Positions 33,746-42,327 of a stretch of 64,000 bases of DNA are shown here, one piece after another. Source of the stretch: Avidesulfovibrio sp964369685 (lineage in GTDB: Bacteria; Desulfobacterota; Desulfovibrionia; Desulfovibrionales; Desulfovibrionaceae). Position 1 is the stretch's first letter. Each line of letters begins with the position of its first letter. Under the pieces are notes generated by a model, which had not been told where the DNA came from, ran no database searches, and worked only from the letters and a program-made list of their open reading frames with translations. Both the position numbers and the translations under genes were made by a program. The stretch covers positions 124,001-188,000 of the forward strand of contig CAYJFB010000001.1 of assembly GCA_964369685.1 (NCBI GenBank), written 5' to 3'.

Positions 33746-34246
33746 ATGGAAATTGTATTGTTTCAGCCTGAGATCCCACCGAATACGGGTAATATTGCGC
33801 GTTTGTGTGCTGCCACGCAGGTTCGTCTTCATCTTATTGAGCCGTTGGGTTTTTCTTTGGATGATCGGTATTTAAAGCGTGCCGGCCTTGATTACTGGCC
33901 GTTGGTTGATTTGCATCTTTGGCCGAATTTTGATGCTTTTCTGAAAGCAAACCCGAACCGCCGTTTGATTCTTACCTCTGCAAAAGAAGGCGCTGCGGCA
34001 CAACAGTTTGTTTTTGAAGACAACGATGTGCTTGTATTTGGACAAGAAACAAGCGGTTTGCCCGATACTGTGTATGAAAAAAGTCCGTATCGCATTCGAT
34101 TGCCTTTTGCACCGACAGTGCGCGGGCACCATGACGGCAGTCAAAGTGTGCGTTCGCTCAACCTCTCAACGGCAGCAGGGATTATGCTTTATCTGGCATT
34201 GGATCGTGTCGGGACGTTAGATGCATGGGAAAACAACACGGCTTGA
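33746..34246 (+). CDS. trmL: tRNA (cytidine/uridine-34-2'-O)-methyltransferase
   Basis: TrmL is a SPOUT-class enzyme that methylates the wobble ribose of tRNA-Leu isoacceptors with S-adenosylmethionine. The 166-residue protein has the N-terminal FQPEIPPNTGNIARLCAAT, the middle VFGQETSGLP and the knot-forming end SQSVRSLNLSTAAGIMLYLA. Both length and motifs match the family. Confidence 0.94.
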   Translation: MEIVLFQPEIPPNTGNIARLCAATQVRLHLIEPLGFSLDDRYLKRAGLDYWPLVDLHLWPNFDAFLKANPNRRLILTSAKEGAAAQQFVFEDNDVLVFGQETSGLPDTVYEKSPYRIRLPFAPTVRGHHDGSQSVRSLNLSTAAGIMLYLALDRVGTLDAWENNTA

Positions 34247-34275
34247 AGATAAACACCCGTGCCGACATGATTGAA

Positions 34276-34311
34276 GAAACAAGACGCATGAGCTGCTTGT
34301 TTCAGTTTTTT
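34276..34311 (+). terminator. Terminator after trmL
   Basis: GAAACAAG pairs with CTTGTTTC over a 12-base loop, followed by AGTTTTTT. It lies just before the MATE gene. Confidence 0.8.
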
Positions 34312-34335
34312 CATTAAAAACATCTTGAGGCTGTC

Positions 34336-35688
34336 ATGAACAGACAAAGAATCCAAGAAATGTGGCGATTGACATGGCCACAAATTGTATTGCTTTTGGC
34401 GCAATTTGTGGTGGGCATTACCGATGTCTGGACAGCAGGTCGCTTGGGCCCCGACACTCAAGCGGCCATTGGTATGATCAGTCAAATGCAAATGCTTTTG
34501 ATGGCTTTGTGTATGGCGGCTGTCAGTGGGGCTGTGGCCTCAATCAGCCAATCTTTGGGTGCGGGGAAAAAACGTCGTGCGAGTCGTTATGTGGGGCTGG
34601 TTTTGGGTTTGGTGTTGTTTGGTGCCATATTGATTAGTGTAAGCATCGCTCCTTTGCACGAACCGTTTCTTAAACTTGTACAAACACCTGATAATGTTAT
34701 TCCAACCGCAACCCTCTTTCTTATCGTAACGCTTTGGACACTGCCCGCACATTATGCGATGACCATGAGTGCCGCTATTTTTCGTGCGGCAAAATCGGTG
34801 CTGCGTCCGCTTTATGTCGGTCTTTGTGTGTGTTTTTGTAATCTCATTGGCGATCTTGGATTTGGTCTTGGATATTGGGGCTTTCCTGCTTACGGTGCTG
34901 CGGGCATTGCATGGACAACGTTTGTGACGGTGTTTTGCGGTGCGGCTGTGCTTCTTTTTTGGCTGTGGCGAGACAAACTCATCACCGCAGACAGCTTTCC
35001 GCCATGGCGTTGGACCCGTAAAGGTGCGCCATATCTTCTCAAAGTGGCGGCTCCTGCTTTGGGGACGTCGTTTTTGTGGCAAACAGGGTACCTTGTTCTT
35101 TTTGTTATTACGGCGGCGCTTCCGTATGGCAGTGTGAATGCCTTGGCAGGCTTGACGGCCGGAATGCGTGTTGAGGCTATTTTATTTTTGCCTGCTGTGG
35201 CGTGCAACATGACGGTTTCTGTCCTTGTGGGGCACAGTCTCGGGCAACGAAACCGCGCTGAAGCCATGCGTGTGACGATTGGTATTCTTTGGGTTGCCAC
35301 GCTGGCCATGTCTTTACTTGGTGTGATTATTTGGCCTTTTCGAGAAAATTTGGCTGCATTTATTGCGCCTGATCCTGCTGTAATGATGGAAACGATCAGT
35401 TATCTTTCATATAATATTCTTTCGGTACCGTTTACGGTTGCCAGTGTGATTTTGGCGGGCGCGTTTAACGGAGCCGGGGCAACACTTTATCCGATGATCA
35501 CCTTCAGTACGGGGGTTTGGCTGGTGCGCTTACCCATCGCTTGGCTTTTTGGACATCATCTTTGGGAAAATGCAGACGGCATTTATATGGCGATGTTGGT
35601 TTCACAAATATTTCAATCGTCTGTATTACTTTGGATTCTTTTTCGTCATAATTGGACACGCTTCGCCATGAATGTTACCCAAAAATAA
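34336..35688 (+). CDS. MATE-family multidrug/metabolite exporter
   Basis: A 450-residue inner-membrane antiporter with about 12 hydrophobic helices. It opens with a MATE-type start (RIQEMWRLTWPQIVLLLAQF, then GITDVWTAGRLG) and repeats the pattern in the second half (AGLTAGMRVEAILFLPAVACNM). The cation coupling (Na or H) and the substrate cannot be read from the sequence. GAGG precedes the ATG. It has no regulator nearby. Confidence 0.85.
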   Translation: MNRQRIQEMWRLTWPQIVLLLAQFVVGITDVWTAGRLGPDTQAAIGMISQMQMLLMALCMAAVSGAVASISQSLGAGKKRRASRYVGLVLGLVLFGAILISVSIAPLHEPFLKLVQTPDNVIPTATLFLIVTLWTLPAHYAMTMSAAIFRAAKSVLRPLYVGLCVCFCNLIGDLGFGLGYWGFPAYGAAGIAWTTFVTVFCGAAVLLFWLWRDKLITADSFPPWRWTRKGAPYLLKVAAPALGTSFLWQTGYLVLFVITAALPYGSVNALAGLTAGMRVEAILFLPAVACNMTVSVLVGHSLGQRNRAEAMRVTIGILWVATLAMSLLGVIIWPFRENLAAFIAPDPAVMMETISYLSYNILSVPFTVASVILAGAFNGAGATLYPMITFSTGVWLVRLPIAWLFGHHLWENADGIYMAMLVSQIFQSSVLLWILFRHNWTRFAMNVTQK

Positions 35689-35737
35689 TTTTTATGGGTT
35701 TTTCTTACAACGCATGATTCGTTCAAGACTCTCATGT

Positions 35738-35766
35738 TTGACACAGAAGCGTTCTTTATATATACT
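35738..35766 (+). promoter_or_regulatory. Near-consensus promoter of the candidate RNA
   Basis: TTGACA (35738-35743) and TATACT (35761-35766) are exactly 17 bases apart. It is the best sigma-70 match noticed in the window. Transcription would start near 35773. Confidence 0.8.
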
Positions 35767-35772
35767 TTAAAA

Positions 35773-36042
35773 ATGGATACCATATTGGCAATAATTCTCC
35801 ATACATACCCACATTTGTCGGTCATGCGTTACAACGGTAAGGCTGAATCTGTGGTTGTGTCTATGGAGCATATTGTTGTTCAATGTGGTTTTACCTGACG
35901 TCATTTTTTGGGGGGCAGGTTGTCCTTCGGCTTTTAGTACAGTAAGAACACAATCTTTTGAAGGAGGATTTGCGTTTTTAGCTGTTTTCAAATCCGAAAT
36001 CTTCCCCCTTTGATCATCCGTACCTTTAGGTGCGGATTTTTT
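35773..36042 (+). ncRNA. Candidate structured RNA of about 270 nt
   Basis: It is bounded by a near-consensus promoter and a strong terminator, with no convincing protein. Four colinear helices form a long rod: CCATATTG/CAATGTGG (35780-35787, 35881-35888), CAATA/TATTG (35789-35793, 35871-35875), CTCCATA/TATGGAG (35797-35803, 35862-35868) and CCACA/TGTGG (35809-35813, 35850-35854). Downstream, GGATTTG pairs with CAAATCC (35966-35972, 35989-35995) and hides an AAGGAGG. A rod broken by bulges recalls 6S RNA, but I see no proof. RNase P and tmRNA signatures are absent. The alternative is a leaderless 41-codon ORF from ATG 35773. Confidence 0.6.
36016..36042 (+). terminator. Terminator of the candidate RNA
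   Basis: ATCCGTACC and GGTGCGGAT pair (one wobble) over TTTA and run straight into six T. Confidence 0.9.
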
Positions 36043-36139
36043 GTTTTTTTGGACAGTGTTTTCGAAAAAAACTCATAAAATAAGGACATATATTTTGCTT
36101 TGCTTTCTTAAAAATACTTTTACAAAAAAAGAGACGCAG

Positions 36140-36601
36140 ATGTCACAAGAAATTATATCTCTACAAGATATCAGAATGCGAGCAGAACAATACTACAAAG
36201 ACGGTGATTTTTATTGTTCGGAAGCGGTATTGAAAACGCTGAAAGATGCATTCAACGCTCCCTTTGATGATGAGATTATAAAACTTGCTTCAGGTTTTCC
36301 TGTCGGCATGGGTGCGGGGTGTACATGTGGAGCGGTGAATGGTGCCGTTATGGGATTGGGTATGTTTTTTGGACGTAACCAAGCGAAGGGCAAAGAAGTC
36401 AAAAAAGCCATGCAATTAACAAAAGAATTGCAAGAACGCTTTACCGCGGTCAGAAAAGTGTGTTGCTGTAAGATTCTCACCAAAGGCATGAGAATGGGCT
36501 CAAGCAAACATATTGAACACTGTGTGGGGATTACGGGCGAAGTCACTGCACTTGCCGCTGAAATTATTGCCCGTGAGTTGGGTTATCAGATACAACAATA
36601 A
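36140..36601 (+). CDS. C_GCAxxG_C_C family redox protein
   Basis: The 153-residue protein matches the small C_GCAxxG_C_C family found in anaerobes, often near redox enzymes. The signature cysteines are seen in FYCSEAVL, GCTCGAVNGAVMG, VCCCKILTK and HIEHCVGITG. The role is unproven; metal or cluster binding or thiol redox chemistry is likely. The start at 36140 is chosen by homology of the N-terminus; the ribosome site is weak (AAAGAGA), and the frame is open upstream. The rhodanese gene follows after 40 bases. Confidence 0.8.
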   Translation: MSQEIISLQDIRMRAEQYYKDGDFYCSEAVLKTLKDAFNAPFDDEIIKLASGFPVGMGAGCTCGAVNGAVMGLGMFFGRNQAKGKEVKKAMQLTKELQERFTAVRKVCCCKILTKGMRMGSSKHIEHCVGITGEVTALAAEIIARELGYQIQQ

Positions 36602-36641
36602 ACCGTACATAAACCATAAACAACACAATGAGGAGTGCACA

Positions 36642-37043
36642 ATGTTTCACTTTTACTTGAAAGCCTGTATGTTTGCCGTTTGTCTTTTTCTTACGCCTGT
36701 AGCAGTTTTTGCGGACAATGTAGATATTCTTAGCACAGAAGCGGCTGAAATGCTGAAAACACCTGTGGACAACAGAGTGATTATTGATGTGCGTACACCG
36801 GCAGAATTTGCCAAAGGACATATTAAGAACGCACAAGTGATAGACTTCAAAGCGTCTGACTTTAAAGAAAAAATCTCTCAGCTTGATAAAGACGCCCCCC
36901 ATATTCTTCTCTGTCACAGCGGAAAACGCAGTGCAGGGGCACTGGAAATTATGGAGGCGTTGGGTTTTACCAATGTTCAACACATGAAAGACGGTATGGT
37001 GGGTTGGGAAGCAAATAATTTTGAAGTGCTTGTCACTCCTTAA
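36642..37043 (+). CDS. Periplasmic single-domain rhodanese (sulfurtransferase)
   Basis: The 133-residue protein has a cleavable signal peptide (about residues 1-24, ending AVFADN) and one rhodanese domain. The family features are RVIIDVRTPAEFAKGHIKNA and the active-site loop CHSGKRS with its catalytic cysteine. It would handle sulfane sulfur in the periplasm, which fits a sulfur-metabolising organism. GAGGAG precedes the ATG. It probably forms a two-gene unit with the C_GCAxxG_C_C gene. Confidence 0.88.
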   Translation: MFHFYLKACMFAVCLFLTPVAVFADNVDILSTEAAEMLKTPVDNRVIIDVRTPAEFAKGHIKNAQVIDFKASDFKEKISQLDKDAPHILLCHSGKRSAGALEIMEALGFTNVQHMKDGMVGWEANNFEVLVTP

Positions 37044-37159
37044 TCTCTTCCTCGTTCTAGAGCATGTTTGCTTTGATTTTTTTAGATCGTGTCAACATGA
37101 ATCTAAGGATTGTTTTTCAATCAAATATGTTGAATGTTGCTTATGATTCTTTGTGTTTT

Positions 37160-37285
37160 TTTGGATAAAAAGACGTAGGCAATGCATCTCAAAGCAACTG
37201 AGGCTGCGGCAGGTTTCAGTGCGAAGCAATGAAACCTGCCGCAGAATTAAGGGGGTTTGGGGGAGTTTAACTCCCCCAAAAAAAA
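37160..37285 (-). repeat. Composite 3' element, copy C (after metK)
   Basis: Read from metK on the minus strand: eight T, a perfect palindrome GGGGGAGTT-A-AACTCCCCC (37259-37277), AAACCCCCTTAATT, then a perfect 15-bp inverted repeat CTGCGGCAGGTTTCA/TGAAACCTGCCGCAG (37204-37244, 11-base loop), the tail CAGTTGCTTTGAG, and after 14 bases TCTTTTTATCC. It begins a few bases after the metK stop. Confidence 0.75.
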
Positions 37286-37291
37286 GAAACA

Positions 37292-38467
37292 TTACACGCG
37301 AGCGGCGGTTTTGAGATCTGCAACAGCGTCTGTTTTTTCCCAAGTAAATTCAGGAAGTTCACGCCCAAAGTGTCCATAAACAGAGGTTTTCCCATAGATG
37401 GGGCGCAGCAGATCCAATCGACGTGTGATGTGGTATGGACGTAAATCGAACACGTCACGTACGGCTTTGGTCAGGAGTTCGTCGGGCAATTCGCTTGTTC
37501 CCAAGGACGAAACGAGCACAGAGACAGGTTCGGCAACACCGATACAATATGCAATCTGTACTTCGCAACGCGGAGCAAGCCCCGCCGCGACAACGTTTTT
37601 GGCAACATAACGCGCCATATACGCCGCAGAACGGTCAACTTTTGAAGGATCTTTACCCGAAAAAGCTCCGCCGCCATGGTTACCCGCGCCGCCATAGGTG
37701 TCTTGAATGATTTTTCGTCCGGTAAGGCCGCAGTCGCCCATGGGGCCGCCCACAACAAAACGTCCCGTGGTGTTGATAAAAATTTGGCAATCTTTTTCGT
37801 CAAAAAAGCCAGAAGGTTCCAAAATAGGACGAATAACATGTTTTTTTACGGCTTCCAACACGTCTGCATGGGTAGCGGATTCGGTGTGTTGTGTGGCGAC
37901 AACGACATTATTAATCCGTACAGGTTTGCCATTGTTGTATTCAAAAGAGACTTGTGTTTTACCGTCGGGACGGAAAAAATCGACTTCACCGTTTTTTCGT
38001 ACTGCGGCAAGTTGCTGAGAAAGCTGATGTGCCCAGTAAATGGGTGCGGGCATTAATGTTTTGGTTTCATTACACGCAAAACCAAACATCATGCCTTGGT
38101 CTCCCGCGCCTTGATCTTCCGGATTGGCACGCACAACACCTTGAGCAATATCGGCAGACTGTTTATCTATTGTAGACAATACAGCGCACGTTTGCCAGTC
38201 AAAGCCCATATCGGATCCTTCATAGCCGATGTTGCGGATGGTTTCACGCACCACAGCAGGAAAATCTGCATATCCTGTGGTAGAAATTTCACCGGCAATC
38301 ACTGCCATACCTGTTGTCACAAGCGTCTCACAGGCCACATGGGCATATGGATCTTGAGCCAACAACACATCAAGAATCGCATCAGAAATCTGATCGGCAA
38401 CTTTGTCCGGATGACCTTCTGTCACCGACTCTGAGGTAAAAAAATATCTTCCATTGGAATGGCTCAC
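37292..38467 (-). CDS. metK: S-adenosylmethionine synthetase
   Basis: MetK makes S-adenosylmethionine from methionine and ATP in the cytoplasm. The 391-residue protein has the family motifs TSESVTEGHPDKVADQISDA, GAGDQGMMFGFA and GGGAFSGKDPSKVDRS (the P-loop-like GGGAFSGKD). The start is GTG at 38467 with AAGGAG ahead of it. I looked for a SAM riboswitch in the leader and saw none. It is divergent from lysS. Confidence 0.96.
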   Translation of the reverse strand: MSHSNGRYFFTSESVTEGHPDKVADQISDAILDVLLAQDPYAHVACETLVTTGMAVIAGEISTTGYADFPAVVRETIRNIGYEGSDMGFDWQTCAVLSTIDKQSADIAQGVVRANPEDQGAGDQGMMFGFACNETKTLMPAPIYWAHQLSQQLAAVRKNGEVDFFRPDGKTQVSFEYNNGKPVRINNVVVATQHTESATHADVLEAVKKHVIRPILEPSGFFDEKDCQIFINTTGRFVVGGPMGDCGLTGRKIIQDTYGGAGNHGGGAFSGKDPSKVDRSAAYMARYVAKNVVAAGLAPRCEVQIAYCIGVAEPVSVLVSSLGTSELPDELLTKAVRDVFDLRPYHITRRLDLLRPIYGKTSVYGHFGRELPEFTWEKTDAVADLKTAARV

Positions 38468-38819
38468 AGTATGAACTCCTTAAAAAACATAGGTTTAAAT
38501 CAGGTCAAGATTTTTGACTCTGTTTTGTTTGTGTGTTTGTCTGAAAAGTATATCACCATATTGAGATATAGTATTTCATCTAAGTTTAGCAGTAAAACAC
38601 CGTGCTGTCCAGTTTGTTTTTCTTGACTAACTGCCTTTATTGTAATACTTGTTTCTTATACAGGATGAGAACTGAGTTTTTTTATAAAAAACATCGGGTG
38701 TATGCTACACAAAACACCGAAGCCAAGATTGAGCCCCTCCTTTATATATAGAGGAAAAGGCGCAAGAGATTGGCTTTTGATTTTTTTTACGGCGTTTTGC
38801 CGGAAGATGGAGAAGCCCC
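38468..38819. other. Divergent metK-lysS intergenic region
   Basis: It contains the metK leader and, toward lysS, a TTGACT-17-TACTTG candidate promoter (from about 38623), an ATAAAAAAC-type inverted repeat, a TCGGGTGT/ACACC-GA hairpin (about 38693-38720) and the attenuator-like stem described separately. No gene is seen. Confidence 0.45.
38720..38788 (+). terminator. Attenuator-like hairpin in the lysS leader
   Basis: AAGCCAA (38720-38726) pairs with TTGGCTT (38770-38776); inside, CCTC pairs with GAGG and GCC with GGC. TTGATTTTTTTT follows at once. The stem sits about 30 bases before the lysS start, so it could stop lysS-lolCD-bamA transcripts early. No T-box consensus is present. Confidence 0.5.
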
Positions 38820-40403
38820 TTGGATAACCAACCAAAAAAAGCACAAAAATCAATCAAGTTACCGACAAAGTCACCGAACGCTCCCTATTTTCTTCCTATG
38901 CTGGAAAGCATGGCAGCCAAAGATGAACTGAATGAAGTTGTAAAAAACTGTGTTGTGAAATCCTGTGAACTCATGGATGCCGGGGTTGAACTGTATCCCA
39001 CAGGCTTTGTTAAAACAGACGATACTTGTGCTTTGCGTGCCGAATATGAGGCGTACTCGGCTGAAGAATTGGAGGCGTTGTCTGAAGTCTTCAACTGTGC
39101 CGGTCGGATTGTTTCTCATCGTTCTTTTGGGAAGGTTATCTTTTTTCATTTGGCGGATCGCAGTGGGCGTATGCAATGTTATGCTTCGCAAGAAAATTTG
39201 GGTAAAGAAGCCTTTGCGATTTTTAAAAAGCTTGATGTCGGCGATATTGTCGGTGCTGTCGGTTCTCTTTTCCGTACAAAAACCGGTGAACTCACGCTTT
39301 CCTGTCAACGCGTACAGCTGTTGGCGAAATCGTTCCGTTCATTACCGGAAAAACATAAAGGACTGACGAACGTTGAATTGCGTTATCGGCAACGCTATGT
39401 TGACTTGATCGTCAATCCTCGTGTGCGTGAAATCTTTCGGAAACGCAGCAAAATTATTCGTGAATTTCGCAATTTTCTTGAAGAACGCGGGTTCGTTGAG
39501 GTAGAAACACCGATGTTGCAACCGATTGCAGGCGGTGCGGCGGCGTTGCCTTTCATCACGCACCATAACGCGCTTGATATTGATTTGTATTTGCGTATTG
39601 CTCCTGAGTTGTATTTGAAGCGCTTATTGGTCGGTGGTTTTGAACGTGTGTTTGAAATCAACCGCAACTTCCGTAATGAAGGCATCAGCACACGTCATAA
39701 CCCCGAATTCACCATGTGTGAATTTTACTGGGCATATGCTACATTTGAAGACCTGATGGATCTGACGGAAGAATTGTTTGCTCATATTGCGACCGAAGTC
39801 TGCGGTTCGCCTGTGATCACGTATCAAGAAGTAGAAGTGGATCTCACACCCGGACGTTGGCAACGGCTGAGTTTTTATGAAGCCTTGGAAAAAGTCGGCG
39901 GACACACTCCTGAATTTTATACAGATTTTGAAGCTGTTAAAAGGTATGTGTGTGAACGGGGTGAGAAAATCTTGAGCAGTGATCGTTTGGGTAAACTCCA
40001 ATCCAAGCTTTTTGAATTGGATGTGGAACACAAACTTATTCAACCGACTTTTGTATATCATTACCCCACAGACGTTTCACCGCTTTCTCGACGCAATGCG
40101 GACAATCCGGAATTGACCGATCGTTTTGAATTGTTTGTAACGGGGCGTGAATTGTCCAACGCTTTTTCGGAATTGAATGACCCTGTGGATCAGCGCTTGC
40201 GTTTTGAAGCACAGGTGAGAGAAAAAGAAGCCGGCGATGATGAAGCCTGTTCCATGGATGAAGATTATCTTCGTGCCTTGGAGTATGGCATGCCGCCTGC
40301 CGCAGGGCAGGGCATCGGCATTGACCGCTTGGTGATGCTTTTGACCGATTCGGCTTCGATCCGTGAAGTGTTGTTCTTCCCCCTTTTAAAACCGGAAGCC
40401 TAA
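38820..40403 (+). CDS. lysS: Lysyl-tRNA synthetase, class II
   Basis: It charges tRNA-Lys with lysine. The 527-residue protein has the N-terminal OB-fold anticodon domain (about 85-190) and the class II motifs: motif 1 REFRNFLEERGFVEVETPML, motif 2 FEINRNFRNEGISTRHNPEF, motif 3 GIGIDRLVMLL. The start is taken as TTG at 38820 after GGAG; the first ATG that fits shorter homologues is at 38898 but lacks a ribosome site. The extra 26 residues are basic (KKAQKSIKLPTKS). It overlaps lolC by one base (TAATG). Confidence 0.93.
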   Translation: MDNQPKKAQKSIKLPTKSPNAPYFLPMLESMAAKDELNEVVKNCVVKSCELMDAGVELYPTGFVKTDDTCALRAEYEAYSAEELEALSEVFNCAGRIVSHRSFGKVIFFHLADRSGRMQCYASQENLGKEAFAIFKKLDVGDIVGAVGSLFRTKTGELTLSCQRVQLLAKSFRSLPEKHKGLTNVELRYRQRYVDLIVNPRVREIFRKRSKIIREFRNFLEERGFVEVETPMLQPIAGGAAALPFITHHNALDIDLYLRIAPELYLKRLLVGGFERVFEINRNFRNEGISTRHNPEFTMCEFYWAYATFEDLMDLTEELFAHIATEVCGSPVITYQEVEVDLTPGRWQRLSFYEALEKVGGHTPEFYTDFEAVKRYVCERGEKILSSDRLGKLQSKLFELDVEHKLIQPTFVYHYPTDVSPLSRRNADNPELTDRFELFVTGRELSNAFSELNDPVDQRLRFEAQVREKEAGDDEACSMDEDYLRALEYGMPPAAGQGIGIDRLVMLLTDSASIREVLFFPLLKPEA

Positions 40404-41626
40404 TGCGCTTTGAATTGTTTGTAGCGTTGCGCTACCTGTTTGCCCGTCGAAAACAAACCTTTATCACCGTTATCTCGATCATGGCGATGCTTGGCGTGGC
40501 TCTTGGTGTCGGTTCTTTGGTTATTGTGCTTGGGGTGTATTCGGGGTTTTCAAAAGATATTCGCGACAAAATTTTGGGTGCCAACGCGCAAATTATTGTT
40601 TCCGGCGTATTGCCATACAATGACTATAATGAAATAATCCAGCGTCTTGTCGCTACGGACGGCGTTCGTGCCGCTACACCGTTTTTGTATGCCGAGGGCA
40701 TGATTTCTTCACCGCGTGGGGTGAAAGGCTTGATTATCCGCGGTATCGATTCGAGTACGGCAGGCGGTGTTATCGGTATGCTCGGACAACTGACCGAGGG
40801 AAGCTTGCAACGGCTTGAGTCTGAAGACGAGGCTCCCGGGGTTTTGGTCGGGCAAGAATTGGCAAAACGTTTACAACTTTCTGTCGGCAGTCGGGTGAAT
40901 TTGTTGTCTCCGGCAGGCCAACGCACGGCAACGGGGTTTCAGCCGCGCATCCGTCCTTTTGTTGTGGCAGGCATTTTCAACAGCGGCATGTATGAATACG
41001 ATTCCTCGTTGGTCTATGTGTCTTTGCCTGCAGGACGAAACCTGATGAACCTCTCAGAAACAGCCATCAGCGGCTTTGAGTTGCTCTTGGACGATGTGTA
41101 CGAGGCTGACAACGTCGCACACCGTCTTCGCGCCGATTTGGGGCCGACAGCACACGTCCGTACGTGGACAGAAATGAACGCGAATCTTTTTGCGGCATTA
41201 CAACTTGAAAAAATTGGCATGTTTATTGTTTTGGCCATGGTCGTTTTGGTTGGTTCTTTTTCCATTGTGACCACTTTGGTCATGATGGTCATGGAAAAGA
41301 CCAAAGACATTGCTGTATTGATGGCCATGGGCGCCACAAAGAATACCATCCGCCGGATTTTTATCTTACAAGGTACAATTATCGGCTTGTTCGGTACAAG
41401 CTTTGGGCTTGTTTGCGGTATTGCTTTGGGTTTGGCTTTGCAGGAATATCAATTCATTAAGCTCCCCCCCGGTGTTTATACCATTGATCATTTACCGATT
41501 GTTTTGCGTTTCGGCGACATCGCGCTAGTCAGTCTTTCTGCGATGACGTTGTGCTTTTTGGCAACCATTTATCCGGCTCGCAAGGCGGCAAGCCTTCAAC
41601 CTGCCGAGGCGTTGCGGTATGAATAA
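40403..41626 (+). CDS. lolC: Lipoprotein-releasing ABC transporter permease LolC/LolE
   Basis: The 407-residue inner-membrane permease extracts lipoproteins for LolA. It has an N-terminal helix with FELFVALRYLFARRKQTFITVIS, a large periplasmic domain (about 50-265) and three C-terminal helices (MFIVLAMVVLVGSFSIVTTL, AMGATKNTIRRIFILQG, YPARKAASLQPAEALRYE). One permease gene with one ATPase suggests a LolCD homodimeric (LolF-like) exporter rather than separate LolC and LolE. It is coupled to lysS and lolD by 1-base TAATG overlaps. Confidence 0.9.
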   Translation: MRFELFVALRYLFARRKQTFITVISIMAMLGVALGVGSLVIVLGVYSGFSKDIRDKILGANAQIIVSGVLPYNDYNEIIQRLVATDGVRAATPFLYAEGMISSPRGVKGLIIRGIDSSTAGGVIGMLGQLTEGSLQRLESEDEAPGVLVGQELAKRLQLSVGSRVNLLSPAGQRTATGFQPRIRPFVVAGIFNSGMYEYDSSLVYVSLPAGRNLMNLSETAISGFELLLDDVYEADNVAHRLRADLGPTAHVRTWTEMNANLFAALQLEKIGMFIVLAMVVLVGSFSIVTTLVMMVMEKTKDIAVLMAMGATKNTIRRIFILQGTIIGLFGTSFGLVCGIALGLALQEYQFIKLPPGVYTIDHLPIVLRFGDIALVSLSAMTLCFLATIYPARKAASLQPAEALRYE

Positions 41627-42327
41627 TGTTTACGACATGTCAAAAGACAAAACAATATTGTCTTGAAAAAGTCTGGAAAGTTTGTAAAACTCCAAGAGAA
41701 GATGTTACCATACTTAGCGGTGTTGATTTGGAAGTGACTGCCGGTTCGTCTGTGGCGATTGTCGGCGCTTCCGGCAGTGGGAAGTCGACGCTTTTGCATT
41801 TGTTGGGAGCTTTGGATACGCCGACGGAAGGGCGGGTGTGTTTTGAAGGGCAGGATTTGACGTTGATGAATGACGCTGAAAAGGCGGCGTTTCGCAATCG
41901 ACGAGTTGGTTTTGTTTTTCAATTTCATCATCTTTTGCCTGAGTTTTCTACGTTGGAGAATGTGGCTATGCAGTCCTTGTTGGCAGGCTTATCCAAAGCA
42001 GAAGCCTTTGCCAAAGCGGAAACGGCGCTTGAGCGTGTGGGGTTATCCAAACGGCTGGAACACAGTGTGACGACCCTTTCCGGCGGAGAACGGCAACGAG
42101 CGGCGATTGCGCGAGCCATTCTGCAGGAGCCTGCGGTACTTTTGGCTGATGAACCCACGGGCAATTTGGATTTACATGCTGGTGAAGCGGTTACGGAGTT
42201 GTTACGGGAATTGAATCAAACGCTCGGTATGACGCTTCTTGTTGTGACTCATAATTTGGACATGGCCAAAACCATGCAACAGTGCTTGGAATTGCGAGCC
42301 GGAGTTTTGTATGAAAAGACTGTATGA
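41626..42327 (+). CDS. lolD: Lipoprotein-releasing ABC transporter ATPase LolD
   Basis: The 233-residue ATPase powers lipoprotein release. Walker A is GASGSGKST, the signature is LSGGERQRAAIARA, Walker B is VLLADEPTGNLD, and the switch His is in VVTHNLD. This layout is the LolD/MacB/FtsE subgroup, and the neighbour lolC settles the identity. The ATG overlaps the lolC stop; its own 3' end overlaps the bamA start by 17 bases. Confidence 0.93.
   Translation: MFTTCQKTKQYCLEKVWKVCKTPREDVTILSGVDLEVTAGSSVAIVGASGSGKSTLLHLLGALDTPTEGRVCFEGQDLTLMNDAEKAAFRNRRVGFVFQFHHLLPEFSTLENVAMQSLLAGLSKAEAFAKAETALERVGLSKRLEHSVTTLSGGERQRAAIARAILQEPAVLLADEPTGNLDLHAGEAVTELLRELNQTLGMTLLVVTHNLDMAKTMQQCLELRAGVLYEKTV

Noticed and set aside
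35767..35991. Minus-strand 74-codon ORF inside the candidate RNA
   Set aside because: No ribosome site, no recognisable motif, and it reads across helices of a region with a strong plus-strand promoter and terminator.
38468..38640. SAM riboswitch upstream of metK
   Set aside because: The minus-strand leader lacks the SAM-I core and any clear SAM-II/SAM-IV/SAH-type junction; only short AT-rich stems are visible.
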